Positions 1-8,677 are shown, counted from the stretch's first letter. The stretch is 64,000 nt of DNA from Streptomyces rhizoryzae (GCF_023155275.1 NZ_JALMUV010000003.1:124001-188000); one strand, 5' to 3'. Made by a program: numbers and translations. Notes: generated from the sequence alone by a model not told the origin.

Positions 1-118
1 CGAGGGCATCCGCCGCGGCCTCGCATTCCTCGCCGGTGAGCCGGGGTTGAGCGCCACGGCCGTGCAGACCGTGGGCGCCAAGGGCTACGACGGTTTCGCG
101 CTCGCGCTGATCACCTGA
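1..118 (+). CDS. C-terminal end of a putative O-methyltransferase (partial)
   Basis: Only the last 38 codons are inside the window; reading frame 2 is open from the left edge to TGA at 116-118. The visible end (AVQTVGAKGYDGFALALIT) resembles the last beta-hairpin of small SAM-dependent O-methyltransferases of actinomycetes, where a VGxKGxDGFALAL ending is common. The SAM-binding motifs lie outside the window, so this rests on the tail alone. It is convergent with the TetR gene that follows, 24 bp away. Confidence 0.5.
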   Translation, partial: EGIRRGLAFLAGEPGLSATAVQTVGAKGYDGFALALIT

Positions 119-142
119 CGGGGCCGGACGGCACCGCCGCCC

Positions 143-808
143 TCAGGCGGGCGCGCCGCCGCCCGCCCGGGGCGGTGCCGGACGGAGGATCAGCGGCAGG
201 TACACATCGTCCACGATCTCGATGAGGACGGACTCCTCGACCGGCGCGCCGAACAGCAGGAACTCGTTGCGCAGCAGGTCGGTGGCGACCGAGGCCCGGC
301 GCGAGGTGAGCATCGAGCGGTCGATCTCCCCGCGCTCCACGGCGCGTTCGAGGATGGTGTGCAGGGTCAGCGGTCCGACGGTGTGCACCCGCTCCCGGAT
401 CAGGGCGGCGAAGTCCGGGTCGCGGGTCATCTCGGCCAGTAGACCGCGCAGGATGCCGCCGAGCGGGCTGGCCATCTTCGCGGCGAGCTGGCGCATCAGC
501 GCCAGTACGTCCGTCCGGAGCGCACCGGTGTCGGGCAGCCGCACATCGGACATGCCGGCCGACCGGACGGCGTCCATGACCAGTTCGGCGCGGTTGGCCC
601 AGCGCCGGTAGAGGGCGGCCTTGCCGGTGCGGGCCCGGGCGGCCACCCGTTCCATCGTCAGCGCCGCGTAGCCGGTCTCGCTGAGTTCCTCCAGGGTCGC
701 CGCCAGGATGGCGTGCTCCAGCTCCGCGCCGCGGCGGCGCGGCCCTTTGCGGTGGTCGGCGGCGGTCGCGGCGCAGGGGCCGGCGGCGGGGTCGGCGTTC
801 GGTGACAG
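143..808 (-). CDS. TetR/AcrR family transcriptional regulator, probable CTG start
   Basis: A TetR-type repressor of about 221 aa. The N-terminal helix-turn-helix is clear (LTMERVAARARTGKAALYRR, then W-NRAELV), followed by a helical ligand-binding domain ending in a Pro/Arg/Gly tail. The first in-frame ATG (655) falls inside the HTH and would delete helix 1 and part of helix 2. Between the upstream in-frame TAG (about 856) and that ATG there is no ATG, GTG or TTG. The only codon with a well-placed ribosome site is CTG at 808-806, preceded by AGGAG with a 5-nt gap, so I take CTG as the start. It is divergent from the P450 gene; the 119-bp gap carries a perfect inverted repeat that is a natural operator. 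It probably controls itself and the P450-ferredoxin pair (inference). Confidence 0.8.
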   Translation of the reverse strand: MSPNADPAAGPCAATAADHRKGPRRRGAELEHAILAATLEELSETGYAALTMERVAARARTGKAALYRRWANRAELVMDAVRSAGMSDVRLPDTGALRTDVLALMRQLAAKMASPLGGILRGLLAEMTRDPDFAALIRERVHTVGPLTLHTILERAVERGEIDRSMLTSRRASVATDLLRNEFLLFGAPVEESVLIEIVDDVYLPLILRPAPPRAGGGAPA

Positions 809-842
809 CGTGACTCCTGAAGATGTCCGGAGAGGTCGTTGC

Positions 843-882
843 GTTCTCTATCACGCCAAGCCTATTCTGCCGATTAGAGAAC
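843..882. promoter_or_regulatory. Inverted repeat, candidate TetR operator
   Basis: GTTCTCTA (843-850) and TAGAGAAC (875-882) are perfect 8-bp reverse complements separated by 24 bp. They sit in an unusually AT-rich patch between the divergent TetR and P450 genes. This is wider than a single TetR operator, so it may be two half-sites of a dimer-of-dimers site or two copies of one -10 like element facing opposite ways. Confidence 0.5.
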
Positions 883-927
883 TCACCGTTCCCTAGCGGT
901 GGGTGAGGACGATGTCCGAGGGGACCG

Positions 928-2148
928 ATGACCGAGACCGCCATGACGCCCCAGATAGCCGACGCCCCCGCATTCCCGAACGACCGCACCTGTCCGTACG
1001 CGTTACCCGAGGGCTACGCCAGGCTCCGGGACGCCGCCGGCGCACTGCACCGGGTCACCCTCTACGACGGCCGCCAGGCATGGGTGGTCACCCGGCACGA
1101 GACCGCCCGCAAGCTGCTCGCCGATCCCCGCCTGTCCTCCGACCGCACCCACCCCGGCTTCCCCGCCACCTCACCGCGGTTCGAGGCGGTGCGGGGGGTC
1201 CGCCCGGCCTTCATCGGCATGGACCCGCCCGAGCACGGCGCCAAACGGCGCATGACCATCAGCGAGTTCACCGTCAAGAAGATCAAGGGCATGCGCGCCG
1301 AGGTCGAGGAGATCGTGCACGGCTTCCTCGACGAGATGCTCGCCGCCGGCCCGCCGGCCGATCTGGTCAGCCAGTTCGCGCTGCCCGTACCGTCCATGGT
1401 CATCTGCCGGCTGCTCGGCGTCCCCTATGCCGACCACGACTTCTTCCAGGACGCCAGCCGGCGCCTCGTGCAGTCGACGGACGCCCAGCAGGCGGTCACC
1501 GCACGCCAGGACCTGTCCGACTACCTGGACGGGCTGATCACCGCCTTCCAGGCCGAGCCCGGCCCCGGCCTCGTCGGCAGCCTGGTCGCCGGGCAGCTGG
1601 CCAACGGCGAGATCGACCGCGAGGAGCTGATCGCCACCGCGATGCTGCTGCTCATCGCCGGCCACGAGACCACCGCGTCGATGACCTCGCTCAGCGTGAT
1701 CGCGCTGCTCGAACACCCCGACCAGTACACCGCGTTGCGGGACGATCCCGGGCTCATCCCCGGCGCCGTCGAGGAACTGCTCCGCTACCTGGCGATCGCG
1801 GACATCGCCGGCGGCCGCGTCGCCACCGCCGACATCGAGATCGACGGCCGGCTCATCCGGGCCGGCGAGGGCGTGATCGTCACCAACTCCATCGCCAACC
1901 GCGACGGTTCGGTGTTCGAGGACCCCGACACCCTCGACATCCGGCGCTCCGCCCGCCACCATCTCTCCTTCGGCTTCGGGGTCCACCAGTGCCTGGGGCA
2001 GAACCTCGCCCGCCTGGAACTGGAGGTCATCCTCGCCGCCCTGCTCGACCGGGTGCCCACGTTGAAACTGGCCGTCCCCGTGGAGGAGCTGACCCTGCGG
2101 CCGGGCACCACCATCCAGGGCGTCAACGAACTCCCGGTCACGTGGTGA
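928..2148 (+). CDS. Cytochrome P450 (CYP105-like)
   Basis: Soluble class I P450 monooxygenase of 406 aa, the usual length for actinomycete enzymes. Visible landmarks: I-helix oxygen-binding motif AGHETT (residues 244-249), K-helix ExxR at E283-R286 (EELLRY), and heme loop FGFGVHQCLG (348-357) with the thiolate ligand C355. Start ATG 928 follows GAGGGG by 4 nt. It would hydroxylate or epoxidise a small hydrophobic substrate; the substrate cannot be read from sequence. The next gene encodes a 3Fe-4S ferredoxin, the standard electron donor partner of CYP105-type enzymes. No ferredoxin reductase is nearby. Divergent from the TetR gene, which is the likely regulator. Confidence 0.93.
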   Translation: MTETAMTPQIADAPAFPNDRTCPYALPEGYARLRDAAGALHRVTLYDGRQAWVVTRHETARKLLADPRLSSDRTHPGFPATSPRFEAVRGVRPAFIGMDPPEHGAKRRMTISEFTVKKIKGMRAEVEEIVHGFLDEMLAAGPPADLVSQFALPVPSMVICRLLGVPYADHDFFQDASRRLVQSTDAQQAVTARQDLSDYLDGLITAFQAEPGPGLVGSLVAGQLANGEIDREELIATAMLLLIAGHETTASMTSLSVIALLEHPDQYTALRDDPGLIPGAVEELLRYLAIADIAGGRVATADIEIDGRLIRAGEGVIVTNSIANRDGSVFEDPDTLDIRRSARHHLSFGFGVHQCLGQNLARLELEVILAALLDRVPTLKLAVPVEELTLRPGTTIQGVNELPVTW

Positions 2149-2367
2149 ACGGCACGGCGGGCACGGCCGGTGGGACCGGAGCGGCGGGCGGGACCGGCGC
2201 GGCCGGTCGGGCCGGCGCGGTCGGCCCGGCCGGGAGGAGTGCGGTGGGCAGCGCCTCGGGAACTGCCGGGCCGGCCGGGGCGTTTGCCGGAAACAGACCG
2301 GGCACGGCAGCGAGCAGCGGGGGAGCGGCGACGTGAGCGGCAGGCCGAGCGGGAGAGGGGACGCACG

Positions 2368-2604
2368 ATGAGCCAGGGTGAGGACGCGGCGCGCGAAGGC
2401 GGTGTGCGGGTGACCGCGGACCGGACGGTGTGCGTCGGCGCCGGTTTGTGCGCGCTGACCGCCCCCGCCGTCTTCGACCAGGACGACGACGGCATCGTCA
2501 CGGTGCTGCGGTCCGCGGCGGACGGCGGCGACGGCGCCGCCGCGCGCGAGGCGGGGCTGCTCTGCCCGTCCGGCGCGGTCCGCGTCACGGACGCCGCGGG
2601 GTAG
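2368..2604 (+). CDS. [3Fe-4S] ferredoxin, P450 electron donor
   Basis: 78 aa. Three cysteines are placed as in actinomycete P450 ferredoxins: C22-x5-C28 (CVGAGLC) and C66 followed by proline (LLCPSGAV), so one cubane position lacks a cysteine, as expected for a 3Fe-4S centre. The acidic face (FDQDDDG) is also typical. The start chosen is ATG 2368 with GAGAGGGG 8-9 nt upstream; a longer in-frame extension is only Gly/Ala/Pro-rich and not conserved-looking. It lies 219 bp after the P450 in the same direction, so the pair is probably cotranscribed and this protein passes electrons from a reductase encoded elsewhere to the P450. Confidence 0.9.
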   Translation: MSQGEDAAREGGVRVTADRTVCVGAGLCALTAPAVFDQDDDGIVTVLRSAADGGDGAAAREAGLLCPSGAVRVTDAAG

Positions 2605-2909
2605 CCGGGCGGCGGGTGGCGGGCGGTCGTACGTGAGGGAGCGGGGCGCTCCGCCCCCCCGTGCGGCCGCACGGGCAGTTGTCCGGACTGCTGCTCGCTG
2701 CTCGGGGCGTCCCTCGGCCATCCTGGTGCGGGCGTTGTGCCGGCCCGGTGCGGGCGAACGGGCCGACGGGCGAGGGGCCGACCGGGGTGAGCGGCCGACT
2801 CGGCCGCACGGGCCGGCCGCGCCGCGCCGGAGCGCAGTGCCGGAGCGGTCGGCTGCCGCGTACCGCCACGCACCGCAGCGCCCAACCGCCCACCGACGGG
2901 AGGAGCCCG
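2605..2909. other. Intergenic, 305 bp, no gene seen
   Basis: GC-rich spacer between the ferredoxin and the DUF2264 gene. Open frames cross it but with no ribosome site or recognisable protein. I see no clear promoter, only the good ribosome site (GGGAGGAG, about 2899-2905) for the next gene. Confidence 0.5.
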
Positions 2910-4979
2910 ATGGCCACGGCGCAAGGGGGCGGGGCGCCGCTGCCGCCCGAGGACCGGGCGCTGTCGCCCTTCACGGGGTACGGCCGCGCGCACTGGGTGG
3001 CCCTCGCCGACCACCTGCTGGCCGACGCACGGCGGTTCGCCTCCCCGGCCGGCGCGCGGATCGTACTGCCGGGCCGCCCCTCGTCCTCCGGGCCCGACTC
3101 CGACCAACTCGAAGGCTTCGCCCGCACGTTCCTGCTGCTGGCGTTCCGCACCGCCGGCTGCGGCGGCGAGGCACCCGCCGGACTCGTCGAGGCGTACGCC
3201 GCGGGCCTTCGCGCCGGGACCGATCCACGGCACCCGGAAGCCTGGCCCGCGCTCGGCCAGGACTGCCCCCAGACCCTCGTCGAAGCGTGCTCCCTCGCCC
3301 TCGGCCTCCACCTGACCCGGCCGTGGCTGTGGGACCACCTGCCCAGCGTCGTGCGGGAACAGCTCACCGACTGGCTGCAAGGCGCCTTCGGACTGCGGAT
3401 ACCCGACAACAACTGGCACCTGTTCCGGGTGATCGTCGGGGAATTCCTGGCGGGTGTCGGGGCCGCCCACGACCGCGCCGAGATGGCCGCCGACCTGGCG
3501 CGGACCGAGGAGTTCTACGCCGGCGACGGCTGGTACCGCGACGGCGGCGACCCCCGCACCTCGGACCACTTCGACCACTACAACGGCTGGGCGCTGCACC
3601 TCTACCCCCTGCTGTGGGCCCGGATGGCCGGTGCCCGCGCCGCGGACCGCCTGCCGGAGTACACCGCGCGACTGCGGCGCTTCCTCGCGGACTTCGCGCT
3701 GTTCTTCGGCGCGGACGGGGCGCCGATGCACCAGGGGCGTTCGCTGATCTACCGCTTCGCGGCGGTGGCCGCCCCCTGGATGGGCGCCCTGGCGGACGCG
3801 ACCCCGCTGAGCCCCGGCCAGACCAGGCGCCTGGCCAGTGGCGCGCTCCGGCACTTCACCGACCGCGGCTTCCGGGACCGGCACGGCATCGCCACCCTCG
3901 GCTGGTACCGGCCCTACCCGCCCATGGTGCAGGGCTACTCCGGCCCCGGCTCCCCGTACTGGCTCGCCAAAGCCTTCCTCGGCCTGCTGCTGCCCGCCAC
4001 CCACCCGTGCTGGACCGAGCGGGAGGAGCCGCTGCCCGTCGAGCGCGGCGACCGCGTCCTGGCCCTGCCCGTCCCCGGCCTGCTGCTCTCCGCGACCCGC
4101 GCGGACGGCATCGTCCGCCTGCTCAACCACGGCAGCGACAACCACGAGGGCGACACCCGGGGGAGCGGCCGGGCCCAGGACGGCACGCCGGGCGCCCGGC
4201 CGCCGGAACGCGTGCCCGGCGACCCGCACTACGCCCGGCTCGCCTACTCCACGGCCACCGGCCCGTACCACGACACCGGCGCCTGGACGCCCCGGTGGCC
4301 GTTCCCTACCCCCGACAACCACATCGGGCTCCGCCACCCGCGGTTCGGCCTGTCGGGCCGCACCCGCATCCACCGCCTGCGGCTCCTGGACCGCTACGCC
4401 GCGTCCTGGCACCGCCCTGTCTGGCGCGGCCGCGCGCACCCGGAGGCCCGCATCGAGACCGCGGCGGTGTTCTGGGGAGCCTTCGAACTCCGTGCCCATC
4501 TGGTCGAGGCGCCCGCCGGACTGGACGCGTACGACAGCGGCTGGCAGGTCGCGGGGGAGCGGCCCCCGCGCGCCCGGACCGGCGACCGCTGGGCGCAGGC
4601 GGTCACCGGCGCCGACTTGACGAGCACGTTCGTCTCGCTGGCGGGACACAGTGCGGTGGCGGTCGCGGCCGTCGCGGACGGCAGCGCCTTCGGCCGCCAC
4701 TCGGCCGTCCCGTACGCCACCGCCCGGCGGACCACCGCACGGAGCGTGCACGTCGCCCTGATCGCCCTCACCGGCCCCGGAGCGGACCCCACCCCGCCGG
4801 ACGTCCACTGCACCATCGAGGGCACCACGGTCACCGCGGCCTTCCCCGACGGCACCTGGATCCTGGTCGCCCTCGGCGCCCGGCCGCCCCGGACGCCGGC
4901 ACACCTGGGCGGAACCCCGCTCCCCGACCTGGTGCGCTACGCACGGGTGACCCCGGGAGAAGCCCCGGTGATCCACTGA
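2910..4979 (+). CDS. DUF2264 domain-containing protein
   Basis: 689 aa, matching the usual size of DUF2264 proteins. The N-terminal half has family-typical segments: FTGYGRAHW near residue 25, ...GFARTFLLLAFR near 70, DNNWHLF near 165, DHFDHYNGWALHLYPLLW near 215, and GxGSPYWxxKAFLGLLLP near 350. DUF2264 is predicted to be an (alpha/alpha)6-toroid fold related to polysaccharide lyases or glycoside hydrolases, with a beta-rich C-terminal part; no activity is established. No signal peptide is visible. Start ATG 2910 has GGGAGGAG 5 nt upstream; longer in-frame extensions are low complexity. It follows the ferredoxin by 305 bp and is probably a separate transcription unit. Confidence 0.85.
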   Translation: MATAQGGGAPLPPEDRALSPFTGYGRAHWVALADHLLADARRFASPAGARIVLPGRPSSSGPDSDQLEGFARTFLLLAFRTAGCGGEAPAGLVEAYAAGLRAGTDPRHPEAWPALGQDCPQTLVEACSLALGLHLTRPWLWDHLPSVVREQLTDWLQGAFGLRIPDNNWHLFRVIVGEFLAGVGAAHDRAEMAADLARTEEFYAGDGWYRDGGDPRTSDHFDHYNGWALHLYPLLWARMAGARAADRLPEYTARLRRFLADFALFFGADGAPMHQGRSLIYRFAAVAAPWMGALADATPLSPGQTRRLASGALRHFTDRGFRDRHGIATLGWYRPYPPMVQGYSGPGSPYWLAKAFLGLLLPATHPCWTEREEPLPVERGDRVLALPVPGLLLSATRADGIVRLLNHGSDNHEGDTRGSGRAQDGTPGARPPERVPGDPHYARLAYSTATGPYHDTGAWTPRWPFPTPDNHIGLRHPRFGLSGRTRIHRLRLLDRYAASWHRPVWRGRAHPEARIETAAVFWGAFELRAHLVEAPAGLDAYDSGWQVAGERPPRARTGDRWAQAVTGADLTSTFVSLAGHSAVAVAAVADGSAFGRHSAVPYATARRTTARSVHVALIALTGPGADPTPPDVHCTIEGTTVTAAFPDGTWILVALGARPPRTPAHLGGTPLPDLVRYARVTPGEAPVIH

Positions 4980-5004
4980 TCCGCCGGCCGATGGCTCCAC
5001 GGGC

Positions 5005-5036
5005 CTACGGTTCTATGGGGCTACGGTTCTACGGGC
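5005..5036. repeat. Tandem 16-bp repeat, two copies
   Basis: CTACGGTTCTATGGGG (5005-5020) is followed directly by CTACGGTTCTACGGGC (5021-5036), with a third partial copy beginning TTACGGGG at 5037. It lies in the 155-bp gap between the convergent DUF2264 and oxidoreductase genes. No function is evident; slipped-strand duplication is enough to explain it. Confidence 0.8.
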
Positions 5037-5134
5037 TTACGGGGCCAGGGGCTTGCTGGGCGACCGGTCCACCGGCTCACCGGCGGGGCCCCGCCGGCCG
5101 AACCGCGCCGCCCCCGGCGCGCGGCAGTGCGCCC

Positions 5135-6091
5135 TCACGGCAGCATGACGACCTTCCCGAACTTCCCCGGGCCGGCCAGCCGGGCGTAGGCGTCGGCGTA
5201 CCGGTCCAGGGGGAAGGCGGCGTCGAGGGGGACCCGCAGGCGGCCGTCGGCCAGGAGCGGGACGACGCCGGTGCGCACCGTGGCCGCGAGGAGCGCCTTC
5301 TCGGCGGGGGAGCGGCCGCGGATGGTGGTGCCGATCAGCTGGGCGCGCGCCAGCATCAGGTCGACCATGCGCAAGGGCGCCACCGCACCGCCCTGGACCC
5401 CCACCACGAGGATCTTCCCCCGCGTGCGCAGCAGTTCCACGCGGCGCAGGCAGTCCTCCCCGCCGACCAGTTCGACGATGAGGTCGTAGGGGGCCCGTTC
5501 GCCCTCCTGGCCGGGGGACACCACGTCCACGCCGCCGCCTGCGGGCGCGAGTTCCCGCACGCGGTTGTGGAGTGCGGTCCGGCGCACGCTGGCCACGACA
5601 CGGGCGCCGGAGGCGGTGGCCACCTGCACCATGGCCGTACCGACCCCGCCCGCGGCCCCGGTCACCAGCACCCGGTCTCCCGCGCGCACCCCCGCCTGGA
5701 CGACCAGCGCGTCCCAGGCGGTGCTGAACGCCTCCGGGAACCCCGCCGCCTCCCGCCAGGACAGCCCCACGGGTATCGGCAGCAGCAGCTCGGCGGGGAC
5801 CGCGATCTTCTCGGCGTGGCCGCCGCCCCCCACCAGAGCCATGACCCGGTCGCCGGCCCGCACGTCCGTGACCCCCGCCCCGACCTCCTCGACCTCACCG
5901 GCGATTTCCAGCCCGGGGATGTCGGCCGGCCAGCCCGGCGGCGCCGGGTAGTCGCCCCGGGCCTGCTGGAGGTCGGCGGCGTTGAGTCCCGCGGCGTGCA
6001 CCCGTACGGCCACCAGACCGGGCCCCACCGCCGGATCGGCTCGCTCCGCAAGCCGGAACGTGCCCCTGCCGTCGATCACCACTGCCCGCAT
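5135..6091 (-). CDS. Quinone oxidoreductase-like, zinc-independent MDR family
   Basis: 318 aa from ATG 6091 (MRAVVIDGRG), the usual start of this family; a further 10 upstream codons are open but not family-like. N-terminal GroES-like domain (about 1-115) with GLNAADLQQARG, then a Rossmann domain with the NADPH-binding motif GAAGGVGTAMVQVA (about 140-155). The cysteine and histidine ligands of the structural and catalytic zinc of alcohol dehydrogenases are absent, which places it with NADPH:quinone reductase / zeta-crystallin-type enzymes. It probably reduces quinones or enones in the cytosol; the substrate is unknown. It lies 67 bp downstream of the PadR gene in the same direction, so read-through is possible. 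Confidence 0.85.
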   Translation of the reverse strand: MRAVVIDGRGTFRLAERADPAVGPGLVAVRVHAAGLNAADLQQARGDYPAPPGWPADIPGLEIAGEVEEVGAGVTDVRAGDRVMALVGGGGHAEKIAVPAELLLPIPVGLSWREAAGFPEAFSTAWDALVVQAGVRAGDRVLVTGAAGGVGTAMVQVATASGARVVASVRRTALHNRVRELAPAGGGVDVVSPGQEGERAPYDLIVELVGGEDCLRRVELLRTRGKILVVGVQGGAVAPLRMVDLMLARAQLIGTTIRGRSPAEKALLAATVRTGVVPLLADGRLRVPLDAAFPLDRYADAYARLAGPGKFGKVVMLP

Positions 6092-6158
6092 GGTCCCGAA
6101 TGTACTCGCCTGCCGCGGCACGCCGGTTCCGGAGCACGTCTGCCGTGGCCGGGCACCG

Positions 6159-6695
6159 TCAGCGCGGGCCCTGGGGGTCGAGCGCCTTGAGTGTCGCGTG
6201 CAACCAGCGCATCTCCGCCCGGCTCGTGGCCCGGGCGATCGTCAGGATGCCCTGCCGGAAGGGATCCTCGAACTCCTCGGCGGCCAGCGGGCGTTCACCC
6301 TCGTAGAAGAAGCTGCTCGGCTCCCGGAGGAAGTCCCGGCGGCGCCGCAGCACCGCGGCCTGCTGAGCCGGGTCGTCGAGCTGGCGCAGGAAGGCCAGCA
6401 CGGTGAACCAGTGGTTCTCGTCGCTGATCTGCACGCCGCCGGCGTCCCGCAGCCGGCGCCGCAGCTCGTCCCGCCCGGCCTCCGTCAGGCTGAGGACGTG
6501 CCGGGGGGCCGCCCGGCTTCCGGGCTCGGTCCGGCGGCTCAGCCAACCCGCCTTCTCCAGCCGCTTGATCGCCGGATACAGCGTGCCGTCCGCGATCGGC
6601 CGGACGTGCCCCGTCAGGTGCGCGACGCGCCGCTTCAGCTCGTAGCCGTGCAGCGGCCGCTCGCCCAGGAAACCCAAGATCGCCAACTCCACCAC
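6159..6695 (-). CDS. PadR family transcriptional regulator
   Basis: 178 aa from GTG 6695 (a second GTG follows immediately). N-terminal winged helix with the PadR hallmarks LAILGFLGERPLHGYELKRR and DGTLYPAIKRLEKAGWL (residues about 3-60), then a C-terminal dimerisation domain of about 90 residues (Vir-like, PF10400 type) including FLREPSSFFYEGERP. It acts as a ligand-responsive DNA-binding dimer. Divergent from an alpha/beta hydrolase gene; a perfect palindrome lies in the gap. The likely role is repression of itself and the hydrolase. Confidence 0.9.
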   Translation of the reverse strand: MVELAILGFLGERPLHGYELKRRVAHLTGHVRPIADGTLYPAIKRLEKAGWLSRRTEPGSRAAPRHVLSLTEAGRDELRRRLRDAGGVQISDENHWFTVLAFLRQLDDPAQQAAVLRRRRDFLREPSSFFYEGERPLAAEEFEDPFRQGILTIARATSRAEMRWLHATLKALDPQGPR

Positions 6696-6720
6696 GGCAG
6701 CATTGTGCCCCAGCTCCGCT

Positions 6721-6740
6721 ATACCTCGCCTGCGAGGTAT
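6721..6740. promoter_or_regulatory. Perfect palindrome, candidate PadR operator
   Basis: ATACCTCGC (6721-6729), CT, GCGAGGTAT (6732-6740): 9-bp perfect arms with a 2-bp spacer. It lies 26 bp upstream of the PadR start and 49 bp upstream of the hydrolase start, where it could block both divergent promoters. PadR operators are usually short dyads of this size. Confidence 0.7.
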
Positions 6741-6788
6741 GGTCCCGGCGATGCACTGAGAGTGACGTGAGCCGGTCGAGGAGCAGAC

Positions 6789-7562
6789 ATGCGCGACGCC
6801 CAGGTGACACCGCAAGGGGACCGGATCCGCTGGGTGGAGATACCGGGAGACCCCCGGCGCCCCCGGGTCTACCTGCACGGACTCGGCGCCTCCGCCGCCC
6901 CCTACTTCGCGGCCGCCGCGGTCCACCCGGCCCTCACCGGCCCGCGCTCCCTCCTGGTCGACCTGCTCGGCTTCGGCCTCAGCGACCGCCCCACGCACGT
7001 CGACTACACCCTCGAAGACCACGCCGACACCCTCGCGACCGCCCTGCGGGCAGCCGATGTCCGGGCGGCCGACGTGGTCGCGCACAGCATGGGCGGCGCG
7101 GTCGCCCTCGTACTCGCCCACCGCCACCCCCACCTGGTCTCCCGCCTGGTCCTGGTCGACGCCAACCTCGACCCGATGACCCCCGCGCGCGGTCGGCCCG
7201 GCACGCGCGGCATCGCCGCCTACACGGAGGAGGAGTTCCTGGCCGGGGGCTGGCGGGACATCCGCGACGCCGTCGGACCGCACTGGTGGTCCACGATGCG
7301 CCTGGCCGGCCGGGAGGCCCTCCATCGCAGCGCGGTGCACCTGGCCCGCGGCACCGACCCCACCATGCGTGAACTGCTGCTCGGCCTGGCGGTCCCACGG
7401 ACCTACCTGAGCCCGGAAAGCGACGGCCCGCTCCCCGGCGCCGCGCAGCTGACCGACGCCGGCGTCTGCCTCGTCGCCATCCCGCACTGCGGGCACAACA
7501 TCATGCTGGACAACCCGGACGCGTTCTCCCGGGCGACCGCGCGGGCGCTGACGGACGGCTGA
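6789..7562 (+). CDS. Alpha/beta fold hydrolase
   Basis: 257 aa, the length of a core alpha/beta hydrolase with a small lid. Visible: oxyanion-hole HGLG (30-33), nucleophile elbow AHSMGGA with S100, and a C-terminal HCGHN carrying the likely catalytic histidine; a DANLDP segment follows beta-6. It would hydrolyse an ester, lactone or similar small substrate in the cytosol; no signal peptide. ATG 6789 follows GAGGAG by 4 nt. Divergent from padR across a perfect palindrome, so it is probably the gene under PadR control. Substrate not predictable. Confidence 0.9.
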   Translation: MRDAQVTPQGDRIRWVEIPGDPRRPRVYLHGLGASAAPYFAAAAVHPALTGPRSLLVDLLGFGLSDRPTHVDYTLEDHADTLATALRAADVRAADVVAHSMGGAVALVLAHRHPHLVSRLVLVDANLDPMTPARGRPGTRGIAAYTEEEFLAGGWRDIRDAVGPHWWSTMRLAGREALHRSAVHLARGTDPTMRELLLGLAVPRTYLSPESDGPLPGAAQLTDAGVCLVAIPHCGHNIMLDNPDAFSRATARALTDG

Positions 7563-7594
7563 CCGGGCGGCGCTCCGGTGCGGCCGCCGCCCGG
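7563..7594. terminator. Hairpin terminator between convergent genes
   Basis: CCGGGCGGC (7563-7571) pairs perfectly with GCCGCCCGG (7586-7594) around a 14-nt loop. It lies in the 41-bp gap between the stop of the hydrolase and the stop of the UbiA gene, so it can serve both strands. No U-run, as usual in this GC range. Confidence 0.6.
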
Positions 7595-7603
7595 GGCCGG
7601 ACC

Positions 7604-8677
7604 TCAGCCGGCCGTCGCCCGCTCCTCCGGCCGGTACCGCGCGGGGACGTAGCGGCGGGGGCCGCCGGGGCCGTACCGGAGCATGGTCCAGGTCTGCCCG
7701 AGCACCAGCGCCAGCACGGCGGCGAGCACGGCGGCCTGTGCCGCCACGGACCAGTGCAGCGATCGCATGGAGAGCTGGGCGAGGGTCACCGCCATCACCC
7801 CGCGGCCGACGACGGCGGCGGCGCAGATCAGCAACTCCTCGCGGTGCGGGTGCCGCTCCTGCGCGAGGCGCCGCAACAGCCAGAGCGCCACGCCCAGTTG
7901 GGCCGCGACGGCCGCCGCGAACGCGGGCGGCGGCCCGCCGGGCGCCCCCGCCACCAGCAGCGCCGAGCCCAGCGTCCAGCACCCCGCGCTCAGCCGGCAG
8001 GTCCGTACGCGGCCGTGCCTGACCAGGAAGGTCCGCTTGCCGAACAGCGCGTCGCCCCGCACGTCGCGGAAGTCCTTGAGCAGGATCCGGCCGATGAAGC
8101 CGACGTAGAGCCCGGCCAGGAGCAGCAGCTCCCGGCCTCCGGGCCAACCGCCGGTCCCGGCCCACGCGCCCGTTCCGCCCCCCGCCGCCAGCCGGCCGAC
8201 GAGGAACGGCACCGCGACGTAGCAGGCCGGCAGCGCCAGCGAGGCCAGGGCGCCCCGGTCGGCGATCCGCACCGGCCGCAGGGAGTACGCCGCGCTGAGG
8301 CCCAGCCCGACCGCGGTGACCGCCGCGGCCCACGGCGCCACCAGGAACGCGCTCGTCAGCGCCACCACCGCGCACACCACCGCGACGCTCCGCATCCCGT
8401 GGGGACCGATGTCACCGCTGACCAGCGGCCGGCGCCGGTCGCCCGGCAGGTTGACCCGGTCGATCCGCTCGTCCGCCAGGTCGTTGCAGGCCACCGAGAA
8501 CATCAGGAACGCGGCGACCGGCAGCAGCGCCCGGCCGGTCGCCGGCAACGCGTCCCCGCCGCCGGCGTGCGCCCGGCTCCCGGCGGCCGCCCCCAGCGCG
8601 GTGTAGAGGGCCAGCAGCGCCAGCACCGGCGGCCTGGCCACCATGAACAGCACCCGTCCGCGCGTCGCCACCGTCAC
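7604..8677 (-). CDS. UbiA-family prenyltransferase
   Basis: 357 aa integral membrane protein with about eight or nine hydrophobic helices. The two aspartate-rich motifs of UbiA enzymes are present: NDLADERIDRVN (first, followed by RRPLVSGDI) and KDFRDVRGDALFGKRT (second, DxxxD type). These bind Mg-prenyl diphosphate, so the enzyme should transfer an isoprenoid chain to an acceptor at the membrane. The acceptor is unknown; no quinone-pathway genes are adjacent. I take GTG 8677 as the start because it overlaps the stop of the 54-aa gene (GTGA), giving translational coupling; GTG 8671 is an alternative. Confidence 0.85.
   Translation of the reverse strand: MTVATRGRVLFMVARPPVLALLALYTALGAAAGSRAHAGGGDALPATGRALLPVAAFLMFSVACNDLADERIDRVNLPGDRRRPLVSGDIGPHGMRSVAVVCAVVALTSAFLVAPWAAAVTAVGLGLSAAYSLRPVRIADRGALASLALPACYVAVPFLVGRLAAGGGTGAWAGTGGWPGGRELLLLAGLYVGFIGRILLKDFRDVRGDALFGKRTFLVRHGRVRTCRLSAGCWTLGSALLVAGAPGGPPPAFAAAVAAQLGVALWLLRRLAQERHPHREELLICAAAVVGRGVMAVTLAQLSMRSLHWSVAAQAAVLAAVLALVLGQTWTMLRYGPGGPRRYVPARYRPEERATAG

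Noticed and set aside
2145..2336. 63-codon Gly/Ala/Thr-rich ORF overlapping the P450 stop by GTGA
   Set aside because: Low-complexity sequence from GC-rich repeats, no ribosome site of its own and no recognisable protein; coupling alone is not enough.
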